The notes beneath the pieces are model-generated. The model made no database searches. It was given only the letters and a program-made list of their open reading frames with translations, and was not told the DNA's origin. Positions 7,795 to 15,864 of a stretch of 64,000 bases of DNA are shown here, piece by piece. A program made the position numbers and the translations under genes. The DNA comes from Pararobbsia alpina (GTDB lineage: Bacteria > Pseudomonadota > Gammaproteobacteria > Burkholderiales > Burkholderiaceae). Location: positions 1 to 64,000 of the forward strand of contig NZ_CADIKM010000028.1 of assembly GCF_902859895.1 (NCBI RefSeq), given 5' to 3'. Numbering within the stretch: the stretch's first letter is position 1; each line of letters starts with the position of its first letter.

Positions 7795-8301
7795 CCAGCA
7801 ATACTCGATGTCGCAGATCAACCGAGCCAGATTCTCAGGTTGGACAAGTATCACACCACCACGCGAGCTATCGATATTAGCAATGAGAGCGAGCGACAGC
7901 GAAACCGTTTGAGGCAGCGGGGTCACGAAGATCCCTCCACGCAGTTTGCCCTGCGCGCGGAATCCCTGGACGACACGGTCCGCCAATGCGATCAGTATCG
8001 TCAAGACCCACGCACCGATAGGCATTCGGTTTATCCGTGTGGCCTCGGAGTAGTCCTGCGACTTGAGCACATCGTTCATTCCGGCGACAACGAGCGCACC
8101 GAGGGGTATCGGTCGTTCTTTAACCACCTGCACAACCATTGACCACAGTTGTGACTGAAGAAGGGCCGTGTCTTGCCCAATTTGGGCAAGCTGTTGGAGA
8201 CCCCGCGTCATAAAGTCCGCGAAGCGCAACCATGCATATCGAACGAAAGCTGCCTTGATCGGCAGTGCAATCGTACTGCCGGCTAGATTGGCCCGCGGCA
8301 C
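7795..8301 (-). pseudogene. membrane protein fragment, DUF4239/bestrophin-like family
   Basis: The frame from ATG 8301 contains ALVVAGMNDVLKSQDYSEAT, then RINRMPIGAWVLTILIAL and SLALIANIDSSRGGVILVQP. That order (GMNDVxxSQ, NRxPxxAW, LIAxIDSxRGGxIxVxPxNL) matches the C-terminal part of a conserved inner-membrane protein family. At least two membrane segments are visible. The family is usually longer at the N-terminus, and the frame loses protein character after about 7795, so this is probably a truncated or decayed copy. Family assignment is from memory of the motif order. Confidence 0.5.
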
Positions 8302-8391
8302 TTTCGTTGGTCATACCGCCCGATAGCCATAGAGAAGATCGTCCGACTTACGTCTATGCTCGCATCTTCTCTTTTCGAAGACGAGCCGTGC

Positions 8392-8888
8392 CTATGATGT
8401 CACCTGCGATTTCGTGAGCTGGCTCGCCTCAAAGTCATTGATCAGATCGCGCGCGATACCTTGAGCCTGAACAAAGACGCCAATTTCCTTTCGCAACTTG
8501 GAGTCTGCAGGATCGGCGGAAAGCCAATTCTGACTCGATATCACCACGGTGTCGTCATCCCAGGCCAAAACCTTCGCATGCAATTTGGGCTCTTGAATGA
8601 GCTGTATCTCTCGTCCCTTCGACTCGATGAGAGCATCCTTCATCGACGCATCCATAGCGCCGACGCCGTTACACCTTTACGTCGATATTTTTTTCTTCAA
8701 CGGCAGTGATCGCGGGCACGATTACAGCTGTGCGAGTCGCTAAGCGCTGTTCGCGCGTTACCCAAACGCGTTTCGGGTCGCTGGAGGCGGTGCTGACGTC
8801 GATGCGCTATGGCCGTACCTTGATGCGCTCGGAGGAGACGACTTCCTTTTCACGGTTGCGGTCGTTCACATTCTCCTGAACGGCGTGC
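8392..8888 (-). pseudogene. phospholipase-D-like protein, C-terminal half, broken
   Basis: The 87-codon frame from 8655 carries the second PLD half: PKLHAKVLAWDDDTVVISSQ (H-x-K with the downstream Asp) then NWLSADPAD and REIGVFVQA. Upstream on the same strand another frame, VTREQRLATRTAVIVPAITA then VEEKNIDVKV, joins it if one base is restored near 8680. Further upstream there is an in-frame TAG after SSERIKVRP, and the sequence ends at the IS3 terminus at 8889. So there are three lesions: an amber stop, a frameshift and an IS-end truncation. The original was likely a PLD-superfamily protein of a mobile island; its role is unknown. Confidence 0.6.
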
Positions 8889-8922
8889 TGAACCGCCCCG
8901 GGAATCGTGGAGGCTGGTTGGT

Positions 8923-9413
8923 TTAAGTTAATGCCGATTCAGCGGCGGCTGTTTCAAGTTGCCGATAGTAGTTTGCCTCAGCTTCAGCGGGCGGGATATA
9001 GCCGAGGGGCGCCATCAGTCGATGATGATTGAACCAGGCCACCCATTCCAGCGTTGCCAGTTCAACGGATTCCCGCGTTTTCCAGGTGCGGCGATGAATC
9101 AGTTCAGCCTTATACAAGCCGTTGACCGTTTCAGCCAGGGCGTTGTCATAGCTGTCGCCCCGGCTGCCGACCGACGGTTCGATGCCCGCTTCGGCCAGCC
9201 GTTCGCCATAGCGAATGCTGACGTATTGGGAGCCTCTGTCCGAGTGGTGTATCAACGTTCCGTCGCCGCCCGGGCGCCGCGCGTAAAGCGCCTGTTCAAG
9301 GGCGTCCAGAACGAAATCCGTGGTCATCGAGGAGCTGACGCGCCAGCCGACGATGCGGCGCGCGAACACGTCGATCACGAAGGCCACATACAGCCAGCCC
9401 TGCCACGTCGAAA
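8923..9413 (-). CDS. IS3 transposase OrfB, 3' exon
   Basis: The downstream part of the IS3 OrfB integrase-core transposase. It starts at the intron junction with VSTWQGWLYV, continues AFVIDVFARRIVGW, holds the second catalytic Asp in LIHHSDRGSQYVS and the Glu in SYDNALAETVNGLYKAEL, and ends ETAAAESALT. The first catalytic Asp is in the 5' exon, so this part alone cannot transpose. An internal ATG at 9387 gives a 154-codon ORF that is not the natural start. Accurate intron splicing restores the frame exactly. Confidence 0.88.
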
Positions 9414-9464
9414 GTGGAGTAAGAGACAGGGCGTAGTCGAGCTATTTCCCTGCCTCTCCTCCCC

Positions 9465-9498
9465 GAACCGGACTTGCACCTCTCAGCGCATCCGGCTC
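9465..9498 (-). ncRNA. group II intron domain V
   Basis: The minus strand reads GAGCCGGATGCG, then a short loop, then the pairing arm TGCAAGTCCGGTTC, the standard 34-nt catalytic hairpin of bacterial group II introns. It starts 6 bp after the reverse transcriptase stop codon, so domain IV ends almost at the ORF's end. Confidence 0.88.
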
Positions 9499-9503
9499 TC
9501 CAT

Positions 9504-11036
9504 TCAAGCGTTGCCCATGGCAAAGGCGACATCGGCATAGCGCGATTCGATGGTGCTGCGTGTCTCATCGCGCATGATGTACGGATTCTCCGACGGCGTA
9601 CGCCACCTGAATTGGCCCTTCCGGCTGGTGACAAAGCGCCGAAGCGCTACCGTTCCATACCAACCCCGACTGTTCTGGCCTTGCAACACCCATGTTGTAG
9701 CCTGTCCCGGCTCCGGCGCCCGGATATGGTCGCGCATCAGCGACCGGAACCCACGCCGATACCTGCGCGCGAGCCAGTATCCGAACTTCCAGAAGACCGT
9801 CCGGTCTAGTTTTCTAAACAGGGTGGCCGTGAAGTCAGTGTATTGATAGAAGGCGGCCCAGCCGGCAATTTGCCGATTCAGGCTTTCCATCAGGTCCATC
9901 CGGTTCATGCCGTAGTTGCCCGACAGTTGCTTGACTAACCGCTCGGCGAAGCCCCGATACTTCTCCCACGGAATCGTCGTCACAGGTCGCATGCGACCGC
10001 GTGGTCCACGCTTGCGGATGATGCGGTGACCAAGAAATACGAAGCCGTCGTTCACATGCGTAATATGGGTCTTCTCCATATTCAGCGTGAGCTTCAGTTC
10101 GCCTTCGAGGAACCCACGGCACGCTTCACGTACTGCCTCAGCATGTTCGCGCGTCCCCTTGACCACGATCACAAAGTCATCTGCATACCGGCAATAGGCG
10201 ATAGCTGGTTTCCATTGCCGGTTCTCTCGCACAGTAATCGGGCGCTGCTTGAGAATGGCAAAGTTCCACGCCCACCGATCCTTCCGCACTTTCTTGTTCA
10301 GGTAGTTCTTTTCCATCCACACATCGAATTCGTGCAGCACGATGTTGGATAACAGGGGCGAGATGACACCGCCCTGAGGAACGCCTTCGCTTGCAGCGCG
10401 AAACAGACCGCGATCAACACATCCCGCCTTGATGAACTTCCAGAGCAGGGCAAGGAAGCGCTGATCGGCGATTCGCTTGCGGATTCCCTTCAGAAGCAGG
10501 CGATGATGAACGGTGTCGAAGTAGCTGGCGAGGTCGCCCTCAATAACCCAGCGTCCAGCGACACTTTGCTCACCACTGTCCTGCAACTGAAGCTTCACCG
10601 TACGAATCGCGTGATGTACGCTGCGGGCAGGTCTGAAGCCATATGAAGCCGGGTGGAAATCGCTCTCCCATATCGGCTCCATGGCCATCAGCATGGCCCG
10701 CTGCACGATCCGATCCCGTAGGCTTGGAATACCGAGTGGCCTGAGCTTGCCGTTCGCTTTCGGTATATACACGCGTCGCGCAGGCAGCGGACTATACGAG
10801 CCCGCCAGCAACTCCTCGCGTATCGTCGACAGCTCATGCGGGAGATTCGCTTCCATCATGCGCCGGTCAACGCCGTCCACGCCTGGCGTGCGGGCTCCGC
10901 TGGATGCCAGCGTAATGCGAGCCGCCTCGCTCAGCCAATCCCTGTCGGCAATCAGTCTCAGGAGTCGATCGAACTTGCGCTCTCTGTTCTCCGTCGACCA
11001 TGTCGCCAGTTTGCTTTGCATTTCACTGATTATCAA
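9504..11036 (-). CDS. ltrA: group II intron reverse transcriptase/maturase
   Basis: A 510-residue intron-encoded protein that assists splicing and reverse-transcribes the intron during retrohoming. RT motifs run in order: YIPKANGKLRPLGIPSLRDR (RT2), YGFRPARSVHHAI (RT3), GDLASYFDTV (RT4), EGVPQGGVISPLLSNIVL (RT5), YADD at 284 to 287 in YCRYADDFVIVV, and FLGHRII (RT6/7). Maturase domain X follows (LNRQIAGWAAFYQYTDF). No Cys/His HNH endonuclease motif is visible at the C-terminus, so this appears to be an En-minus type. TTG 11036 has GTGAGGTGAAG upstream; ATG 11021 is the alternative. Confidence 0.93.
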   Translation of the reverse strand: MIISEMQSKLATWSTENRERKFDRLLRLIADRDWLSEAARITLASSGARTPGVDGVDRRMMEANLPHELSTIREELLAGSYSPLPARRVYIPKANGKLRPLGIPSLRDRIVQRAMLMAMEPIWESDFHPASYGFRPARSVHHAIRTVKLQLQDSGEQSVAGRWVIEGDLASYFDTVHHRLLLKGIRKRIADQRFLALLWKFIKAGCVDRGLFRAASEGVPQGGVISPLLSNIVLHEFDVWMEKNYLNKKVRKDRWAWNFAILKQRPITVRENRQWKPAIAYCRYADDFVIVVKGTREHAEAVREACRGFLEGELKLTLNMEKTHITHVNDGFVFLGHRIIRKRGPRGRMRPVTTIPWEKYRGFAERLVKQLSGNYGMNRMDLMESLNRQIAGWAAFYQYTDFTATLFRKLDRTVFWKFGYWLARRYRRGFRSLMRDHIRAPEPGQATTWVLQGQNSRGWYGTVALRRFVTSRKGQFRWRTPSENPYIMRDETRSTIESRYADVAFAMGNA

Positions 11037-11695
11037 AGGTCTTCACCTCACTATGGTCAGTTAATCAACCCAGCAAACCACTTCAACTGCCTCCCTTCGC
11101 CATGTGACCGGCTTTCCCGGCCTCGGACTACTACGGAGGCTCCGCCAACCTGCACATCATCGGGGGCACACTCCCTTAACATCTGTGCAAGCCTTCCCCA
11201 GTTCACATGCTGGACTCAACGCATGGGCGAGGTTGCCTGTCGCAGTCTTTATCCTTGCTTGCCGCAAGTCGTCGCGAACACCACGGTCTAGCTGCGCGCT
11301 CCCCGTGGTTCCATGCTGACCAGCATACATATCCAGTCAGCACTCGTGCCGCCGGGCCATACGTGTGACCGGCAGCAGTCCGCGTCCTGCCCATAAAGCG
11401 GTGTGGGCAGGGGTGACATTTCAACCCTCAGATGCGTTTCAACAGGTTCGTGTCCCTCAACCGTCCCATGCTCAGCCTAGAAGTTCATCTTGGCGTAACC
11501 GCTTCGCCTCAAACTCCATTTCCCACGGACTTCGTCACCTTGCCAGTGTCGGCAAGTCACCGCCGCTTCGGCTCACTTCCTCTCGCAGCAGAGGAAGGGC
11601 ATGCCCCGGTACTGCAAACTCCTCCGGAGTCCTGCATTCCAAACAGCTCAAGCAGCTTCACCCCCATACGGGCGGGCTACGCTGGCTGGGCGTAC

Positions 11696-12155
11696 CGTAG
11701 GTGAAATCCGAAACCCAGAGCTGGTTCGGCCGTGCCGCCTGAAACTGGCGATTGACCCGATCCAGCGGGCGCGGAGCTAAGGCGTCAGGAACGGTCGTGC
11801 GAACACGCTTGCCTCGCATCACACCGCGCAAACCCAGTTGCTTCATCAACCGTTCAACCGTGCAGCGAGCCACCGCGATACGCTCCCGGTTCATCTGTTT
11901 CCAGACTTTATCCGCACCGTAGACCTGCATGTTGGCCTGCCAGACACGCTTGATCTCCGGGCGCAGACGCTCATCGCGTATTGCGCGAACACAGCGCCGC
12001 GACGGATCACGAAGCTGCGCGGCATGGCGCCGGTAGCCCGACGGGGCAATCCGCAAGACCTTGCAGATCGGCTCGACCCCGAAGGTGTCGCGATGCTGAT
12101 CGATGAAGGCCTTCAGGACTTCAGGCGGCGGTCGAGCTCCGCCTGGGCGAAAAAC
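11696..12155 (-). CDS. IS3 transposase OrfB, 5' exon
   Basis: The N-terminal part of OrfB, in the -1 frame relative to orfA and overlapping its end. It reads [18 protein letters not shown] and [20 protein letters not shown], then an HTH_21-type region ([17 protein letters not shown]) and the first catalytic Asp in [10 protein letters not shown], where the intron interrupts it. A likely -1 frameshift site is the GTTTTTC run at 12149 to 12155 inside orfA, giving the OrfAB fusion typical of IS3 elements. Without splicing this exon reads into intron sequence and stops near 11658. Confidence 0.85.
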
Positions 12156-12436
12156 GCGCTCGCCAGCTTCAGAATCTCGTTGGCACGGCGCAGTTCCCTG
12201 TTCTCGCGTTCCAGTGCCTTAAGGCGTTCGCGATCGGACGTAGTCACGCCCTCACGCTCGCCGCTATCGACTTCATTCCGTTTGATCCACCCCAGCAGTG
12301 TCTGGCTCGTGCAGCCGATCTTGGGGGCGATGGATTCGATCGCCGCCCACTGGGACGGATACTCGCCGCGATGCTCTTGCACCATGCGCACTGCACGTTC
12401 CCGGACTTCAGCAGAAAATTTGTTCGACTTGTTCAT
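12113..12436 (-). CDS. IS3-family OrfA, HTH protein
   Basis: A 107-residue IS3 OrfA, the DNA-binding and multimerising half of the transposase. An HTH covers [20 protein letters not shown] to [15 protein letters not shown]; a leucine-zipper-like helix follows ([20 protein letters not shown]), then [16 protein letters not shown], the usual end of the IS51/IS407-like group. The start is ATG 12436, 50 bp inside the element's terminus. The orfA frame is intact. Confidence 0.92.
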   Translation of the reverse strand: MNKSNKFSAEVRERAVRMVQEHRGEYPSQWAAIESIAPKIGCTSQTLLGWIKRNEVDSGEREGVTTSDRERLKALERENRELRRANEILKLASAFFAQAELDRRLKS

Positions 12437-12486
12437 GGCTCCATCTTCTCAAGAGTTGGAGCCTCCATCAAATCCGGGGCGGTTCA

Positions 12487-12853
12487 CCCTGACCAAAGCC
12501 GACGAGCATAGCCCGCATCGTTGGAGTCTTGCGCAACGCCAATCTCTGCGCTCGGTCCCGACCGGCCACGATTCTGAAACGGTCTGTCACGTTCGTCCGA
12601 AACACCGCTTGGCAGAGACATAGGGTGTGCTTCCGCCGCGTCCGAAGCGCTTGGGCGATTAGGCTGAATCGAGGGCGGGCTATTCATCGGTTGCCTCCGA
12701 TGTGCGGCGGCCGTCGATACAATTTATTGACCGAGTTTGGTCACGTTCAGCAATGGTGACAATTCGCAGGCGGTTGGACAACCCGCTACAGAATAAGCGG
12801 GCGAACTCAATCCGACCCTCTGCCGATTGGACGTTGACTCAATCAATTTATGA
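12487..12853. other. intergenic between the IS3 end and the toxin operator
   Basis: One minus-strand ORF (about 12484 to 12687) spans most of the left part, but it begins inside the IS3 terminal repeat and has no recognisable domain, so I do not call it a gene. The right part is AT-richer than its surroundings and holds the toxin-antitoxin promoter region. Confidence 0.45.
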
Positions 12854-12869
12854 GTATAAAATTTTATAC
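12854..12869. promoter_or_regulatory. palindromic operator for the toxin-antitoxin pair
   Basis: GTATAAAATTTTATAC is a perfect 16-bp palindrome centred 21 bp before the toxin start. Palindromes at this place are the usual binding site of a HigA-type antitoxin that represses its own operon. The TATAAAAT stretch could also serve as the -10 element, which would let the repressor block RNA polymerase. Inferred from position and symmetry only. Confidence 0.6.
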
Positions 12870-12882
12870 GCATCAGGGATCC

Positions 12883-13227
12883 ATGAACCAGGAAAAAGAA
12901 ATTCGTTGGGTAGGTTCTACCTACGACGATGTGTTGGCATTCCCGGACGAGCCGCGCAGGCAAGCTGGCTTTCAGCTGGGTAAGGTACAGGCAGGCGTGG
13001 AGCCTGACGACTGGAAGCCATTCGACGATGTTGGTGCCGGCACCAAAGAGATTCGAATTCGAGAGAGTAGTGGCGTTTATCGAGTAATGTATGTCGCCAA
13101 GTTCGAGGAGGCGGTATATGTCCTGCACTGCTTTCAGAAGAAAACTCAGGCGACCAGCAATCATGACAAGGAAATTGCCGAGGCGCGCTACCGTGCTGTA
13201 GCAAATGCGAGGAAAGTCAAGAAATGA
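12883..13227 (+). CDS. HigB/RelE-like toxin (Gp49-like family)
   Basis: A 114-residue RelE-superfamily, phage Gp49/HigB-like protein (PF05973 type); such toxins cleave mRNA on the ribosome. It starts MNQEKEIRWVGSTYDDVLAF, with EIRIRESSGVYRVMYVAKFE and VYVLHCFQKKTQATSNHDKE as the conserved core, ending EIAEARYRAVANARK. ATG 12883 follows CAGGGATCC; an in-frame ATG at 12850 lies before the palindrome and is less likely. Its stop overlaps the antitoxin start (ATGA), so the two are translationally coupled. Toxin-first order is typical of hig loci. Confidence 0.87.
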   Translation: MNQEKEIRWVGSTYDDVLAFPDEPRRQAGFQLGKVQAGVEPDDWKPFDDVGAGTKEIRIRESSGVYRVMYVAKFEEAVYVLHCFQKKTQATSNHDKEIAEARYRAVANARKVKK

Positions 13228-13556
13228 AGATCGACACTGAAATCCGTCATGTGACGAAGCCGGGGGCAAATCTGTTCTTGGAACTCGGGTTTTCTGCAGA
13301 GGAAGCAAAGCGCTTGCAGGCGGCCTCGCGTAAGCAGATCAATGACACGCGGCTGTTGAAGGAGCAGTTGATGTCCGAATTGGCCGAATGGATCGAGCAG
13401 CACCATTTGAAGCAAGCCCAGGCGGCAGAAATTCTGATGGTGTCACGTCCGCGCGTGTCTGATGTGGTGAATAAAAAAACGGCCAAATTCACCATCGATA
13501 CCCTCGTGGAGATGCTGAGCCGAGTCGGAAAACCTGTCAGATTGGCTATCGGTTGA
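13224..13556 (+). CDS. HigA-like antitoxin, XRE-family HTH
   Basis: A 110-residue XRE/HTH_37-type antitoxin that should neutralise the toxin and repress the operon. The N-terminal part (MKIDTEIRHVTKPGANLFLE) is the toxin-facing region. The HTH is IEQHHLKQAQAAEILMVSRP to RVSDVVNKKTAKFTIDTLV, followed by EMLSRVGKPVRLAIG. Its ATG overlaps the toxin TGA by 4 bp. The pair is complete and the only clearly intact non-IS system in the island, consistent with a role in keeping the region. Confidence 0.88.
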   Translation: MKIDTEIRHVTKPGANLFLELGFSAEEAKRLQAASRKQINDTRLLKEQLMSELAEWIEQHHLKQAQAAEILMVSRPRVSDVVNKKTAKFTIDTLVEMLSRVGKPVRLAIG

Positions 13557-14307
13557 TGTACGGACGTACGCACAAACCTACACGCAAACCTCCACTGCCC
13601 GCTCTGGAGGGGCAAGTCAGTTCAAAGTCAAGCAAGATCAATTCAGGGACGTGTGGGCCAGCAAGTCTCACCACCTCTCGCAGACAAGGGGGGCGTTTCT
13701 GACGGTAAAGGGACGGTCAACGAGCTTCGTTGATGATCGAGTGTGAGTGAAAAGGATAATATTCTTTCCTTTTTTGTCGTTTAGGGCTGGAATATTGCCT
13801 TTATGGCCTAGGCGACTTCCCTCTCACTACCCACGACGATCCCCAGGGCCGGGAACTGCAAGATGCTGCGCTATCGCGGCGTTCACGTAGTCTCAAGGGA
13901 GCTTCTGGGTCCATGTCGGACACTTTTTGGTCGACACACCGGCCTTCTGCAGCCGCGCGCTCGGATTCGATCGGTTCACCAGACACCGGTCTGTCGCTTT
14001 CACCGCCGCGCCAACCCTTGAGAATGCTCGTCAGGAAGCCGAACGGATTTTGGTCGGGTAAAATTCTCCCGTGAGGCAACACGGACCTCGGCGCCATTGG
14101 CGTCGGTGCGACCGTCCGGACTTGGACGACGCGATTGCAAACACATCAGCAACACGACTATCCAGCACAAGTTATCGCACGGGGCAAACGCCCCCCTGTG
14201 AATACGGCTGTAACCCGAATTCTGCGCGGCCCCTTCCGGGTCAGCCGTTCAGAGATTTTGATCGAAGCCTCCCCCCGGGGGAGGGAAACACAAGCAGATT
14301 TTCAACC
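13557..14307. other. intergenic boundary between island and core
   Basis: No gene is convincing here. A 98-codon minus-strand ORF (13801 to 14097) has no recognisable domain and an Arg/Ser/Pro-rich end. Near 14267 to 14283 there is a nearly palindromic CCTCCCCCCGGGGGAGG. After this stretch the genes become ordinary chromosomal ones, so the island probably ends here; I found no direct repeat to mark an attachment site. Confidence 0.5.
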
Positions 14308-14721
14308 ATGCCTTTCGCCTTAACCATTCTCGTCGGAGCTCAGCTTGTCGGTGAAGTGCTTCGCCGGCTATTCCACCTGCCGCTGCCAGGCCCCGTCATC
14401 GGGATGTTCATCCTTGCGGTGGCACTCGTAACCCGCGCACAGGGCTGGATCGCCCCCACGGAAAGCGGCCCGTCTCCCCTCGACAAGACCGCCACGACAC
14501 TGATCTCCAATATGGGCTTGCTGTTCGTGCCTGCAGGCGTCGGAATAATTGCGGAGCTCGGCGTGCTGCGGCGTGAATGGTTGCCGATACTGACAGGGTT
14601 GCTGGTGTCGACCACACTCGGCCTCATCGTAACAGGCGTCGTCATGCACAGAATCATGCGTCGGGCCGAACTCGACGCCCCGCCAACCGAAGATGCAGCC
14701 GACAGTCGGGAGGTGCGGTGA
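14308..14721 (+). CDS. cidA: CidA/LrgA family holin-like protein
   Basis: A 137-residue integral membrane protein with four hydrophobic segments: LTILVGAQLVGEVLRRLFHL, PGPVIGMFILAVALVTRAQG, LLFVPAGVGIIAELGVLR, and ILTGLLVSTTLGLIVTGVVM. The LPLPGPVIGMFIL motif and LLFVPAGVGI are diagnostic of CidA/LrgA. In other bacteria this family modulates autolysis and export of small carbon metabolites. ATG 14308 is chosen because the membrane protein begins there; no strong ribosome binding site is visible. The stop overlaps the next gene's start (TGATG). Confidence 0.88.
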   Translation: MPFALTILVGAQLVGEVLRRLFHLPLPGPVIGMFILAVALVTRAQGWIAPTESGPSPLDKTATTLISNMGLLFVPAGVGIIAELGVLRREWLPILTGLLVSTTLGLIVTGVVMHRIMRRAELDAPPTEDAADSREVR

Positions 14722-15431
14722 TGTTTCGTACCCTATGGACCCCGTTGGCTCTGACGCCACTGCTCTGGCTGACCCTCACGCTCGCGGCCTTCGCATTCGG
14801 ACAGGCCGTTCAGCGCGTGTGCCGCCGTTCGCCATTGGCTAATCCCGTACTGATTGCCATCGCGGTAATGGTCGTCATCCTGAAGTGCACGGACACGCCC
14901 TACAACGAATATTTTGCTGGCGCACAGTTCATCAATTTCCTGCTCGGTCCTGCGACGGTAGCGCTCGCCGTGCCGCTCGCGCTCAATCTCAACCACATCC
15001 GTCGCAGTCTTCGCGGCCTCGGGCTGGCCTTGGTGGCCGGCTCGCTAACGTCGGCGATCAGCGGCGTCGCAATCGTCTGGGCGATGGGTGGCGGCCGGGA
15101 CGTCGCGCTGTCGATGGCACCCAAATCGGCCACGACACCGATCGCGATGGCGCTTGCCCAGGAAGTGGGCGGTGTGCCCGCGCTCACTGCGGCTCTGGCA
15201 ATCGCGGGGGGCATCGTTGCCGCAGTGATCGGTCAAACGGTCCTGCGTTGGTTCCGCGTGGACGACTGGCGCTCGCATGGCCTCGCGGCCGGCGTGGCGG
15301 GCAGCGGGGTCGCGGCTTCCCAGATCGCGCCGCTCAGCGGTATCGCCGCCGCCTTCGCGGCGATCGGCATCGGGATGAACGGCCTCATTACCGCGTTCAT
15401 CGTTCCACTGCTCGCTATGCTTTGGCCTTAG
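14721..15431 (+). CDS. cidB: CidB/LrgB family membrane protein
   Basis: A 236-residue LrgB-family protein with about eight membrane segments. Key stretches are INFLLGPATVALAVPLALNL, APKSATTPIAMALAQEVGGV and the end VAGSGVAASQIAPLSG. It is the normal partner of CidA/LrgA and is translationally coupled to it, so the two form one operon. The linked LysR regulator (cidR) seen in some species is not nearby. Length and motif order are normal. Confidence 0.9.
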   Translation: MFRTLWTPLALTPLLWLTLTLAAFAFGQAVQRVCRRSPLANPVLIAIAVMVVILKCTDTPYNEYFAGAQFINFLLGPATVALAVPLALNLNHIRRSLRGLGLALVAGSLTSAISGVAIVWAMGGGRDVALSMAPKSATTPIAMALAQEVGGVPALTAALAIAGGIVAAVIGQTVLRWFRVDDWRSHGLAAGVAGSGVAASQIAPLSGIAAAFAAIGIGMNGLITAFIVPLLAMLWP

Positions 15432-15494
15432 CCTTAAAGTAAAGGCGCGTACCGCCCGAAACCCATCGCACTTTGGCGGATGAAGGGGATCAGC

Positions 15495-15818
15495 ATGCGT
15501 AGGATTGTCGGCCTGACTGGACTGATAGCACTCGCCCTTGTCACTCAGAGCGTCACGGCAGCCGAAAAGAGATGTGGCTGGATAGAAAACACCATGCCGT
15601 CGAGTTTGACGCTGACGGACCGCGACGGATCATGGGACCTGGTAACCATTGACTGGCAAACCGAGGGTTTCGACAAAAACATGCCTTCAACGAATCGTGG
15701 CGACACGTGCGCTTGTCTTACGGTTGTGACCGACAAGAAGTCCATGCGCATCGTGAAGGTGCTGGGCGGAAAGTTACTGCCCACATCGACCTGCCAGCGC
15801 GACAAGAGCCTGAAGTAG
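15495..15818 (+). CDS. exported DUF4087 protein
   Basis: A 107-residue protein with a signal peptide (MRRIVGLTGLIALALVTQSV TA|AEKR) and the DUF4087 core: KRCGWIENTMPSSLTLTDRD, then CACLTV and TSTCQRD. Cys residues in the core suggest disulfides in the periplasm. The function is unknown. ATG 15495 is preferred over ATG 15480 because AAGGGG lies 7 bp before it and the signal peptide begins there. It converges on the ankyrin gene. Confidence 0.8.
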   Translation: MRRIVGLTGLIALALVTQSVTAAEKRCGWIENTMPSSLTLTDRDGSWDLVTIDWQTEGFDKNMPSTNRGDTCACLTVVTDKKSMRIVKVLGGKLLPTSTCQRDKSLK

Positions 15819-15864
15819 TTCGTCCTGCCGCGCAATTGGAGCAATGACTACCAGTCGGTACGCA

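Larger units (their letters stand above)
9414..11695 (-). ncRNA. group II intron inside IS3 orfB
   Basis: The 5' end is GTACGCCCAGCC (a GUGYG-like start) at 11695, directly after exon ACCTACG. The 3' end is ACTCCAC at 9414, before exon TTTCGACG. Joining the exons gives ACC TAC GTT TCG ACG TGG, restoring T-Y-V-S-T-W of the transposase. A 34-nt domain V lies at 9465 to 9498, followed by a long domain VI stem (GGAGAGGCAGGG with CCCTGTCTC) with a candidate bulged A close to the 3' end. The intron encodes its own reverse transcriptase. All parts needed for splicing appear present. Confidence 0.88.
8889..12486 (-). mobile_element. IS3-family (IS51-like) element carrying a group II intron
   Basis: The termini match as inverted repeats: TGAACCGCCCCGG inward from 8889 (plus) and inward from 12486 (minus), with further partial match (GTGGAGGCT / GATGGAGGCT). 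Between them lie orfA and orfB on the minus strand. A 2,282-bp group II intron sits in orfB, so the IS itself is about 1,316 bp, a normal IS3 size. I see no matching 3 to 4 bp target duplication (GTGC on the low side, CCCT on the high side), so the flanks may have been rearranged. Confidence 0.85.

Noticed and set aside
12484-12687. 67-codon minus-strand ORF next to the IS3 end
   Set aside because: Starts before and ends in the IS3 terminal repeat, with no domain or ribosome binding site.
13801-14097. 98-codon minus-strand ORF
   Set aside because: No family resemblance and a biased C-terminal half; not enough to call a gene.
14267-14283. GC palindrome CCTCCCCCCGGGGGAGG as a terminator
   Set aside because: No T-run on either side and no gene ending directly before it.
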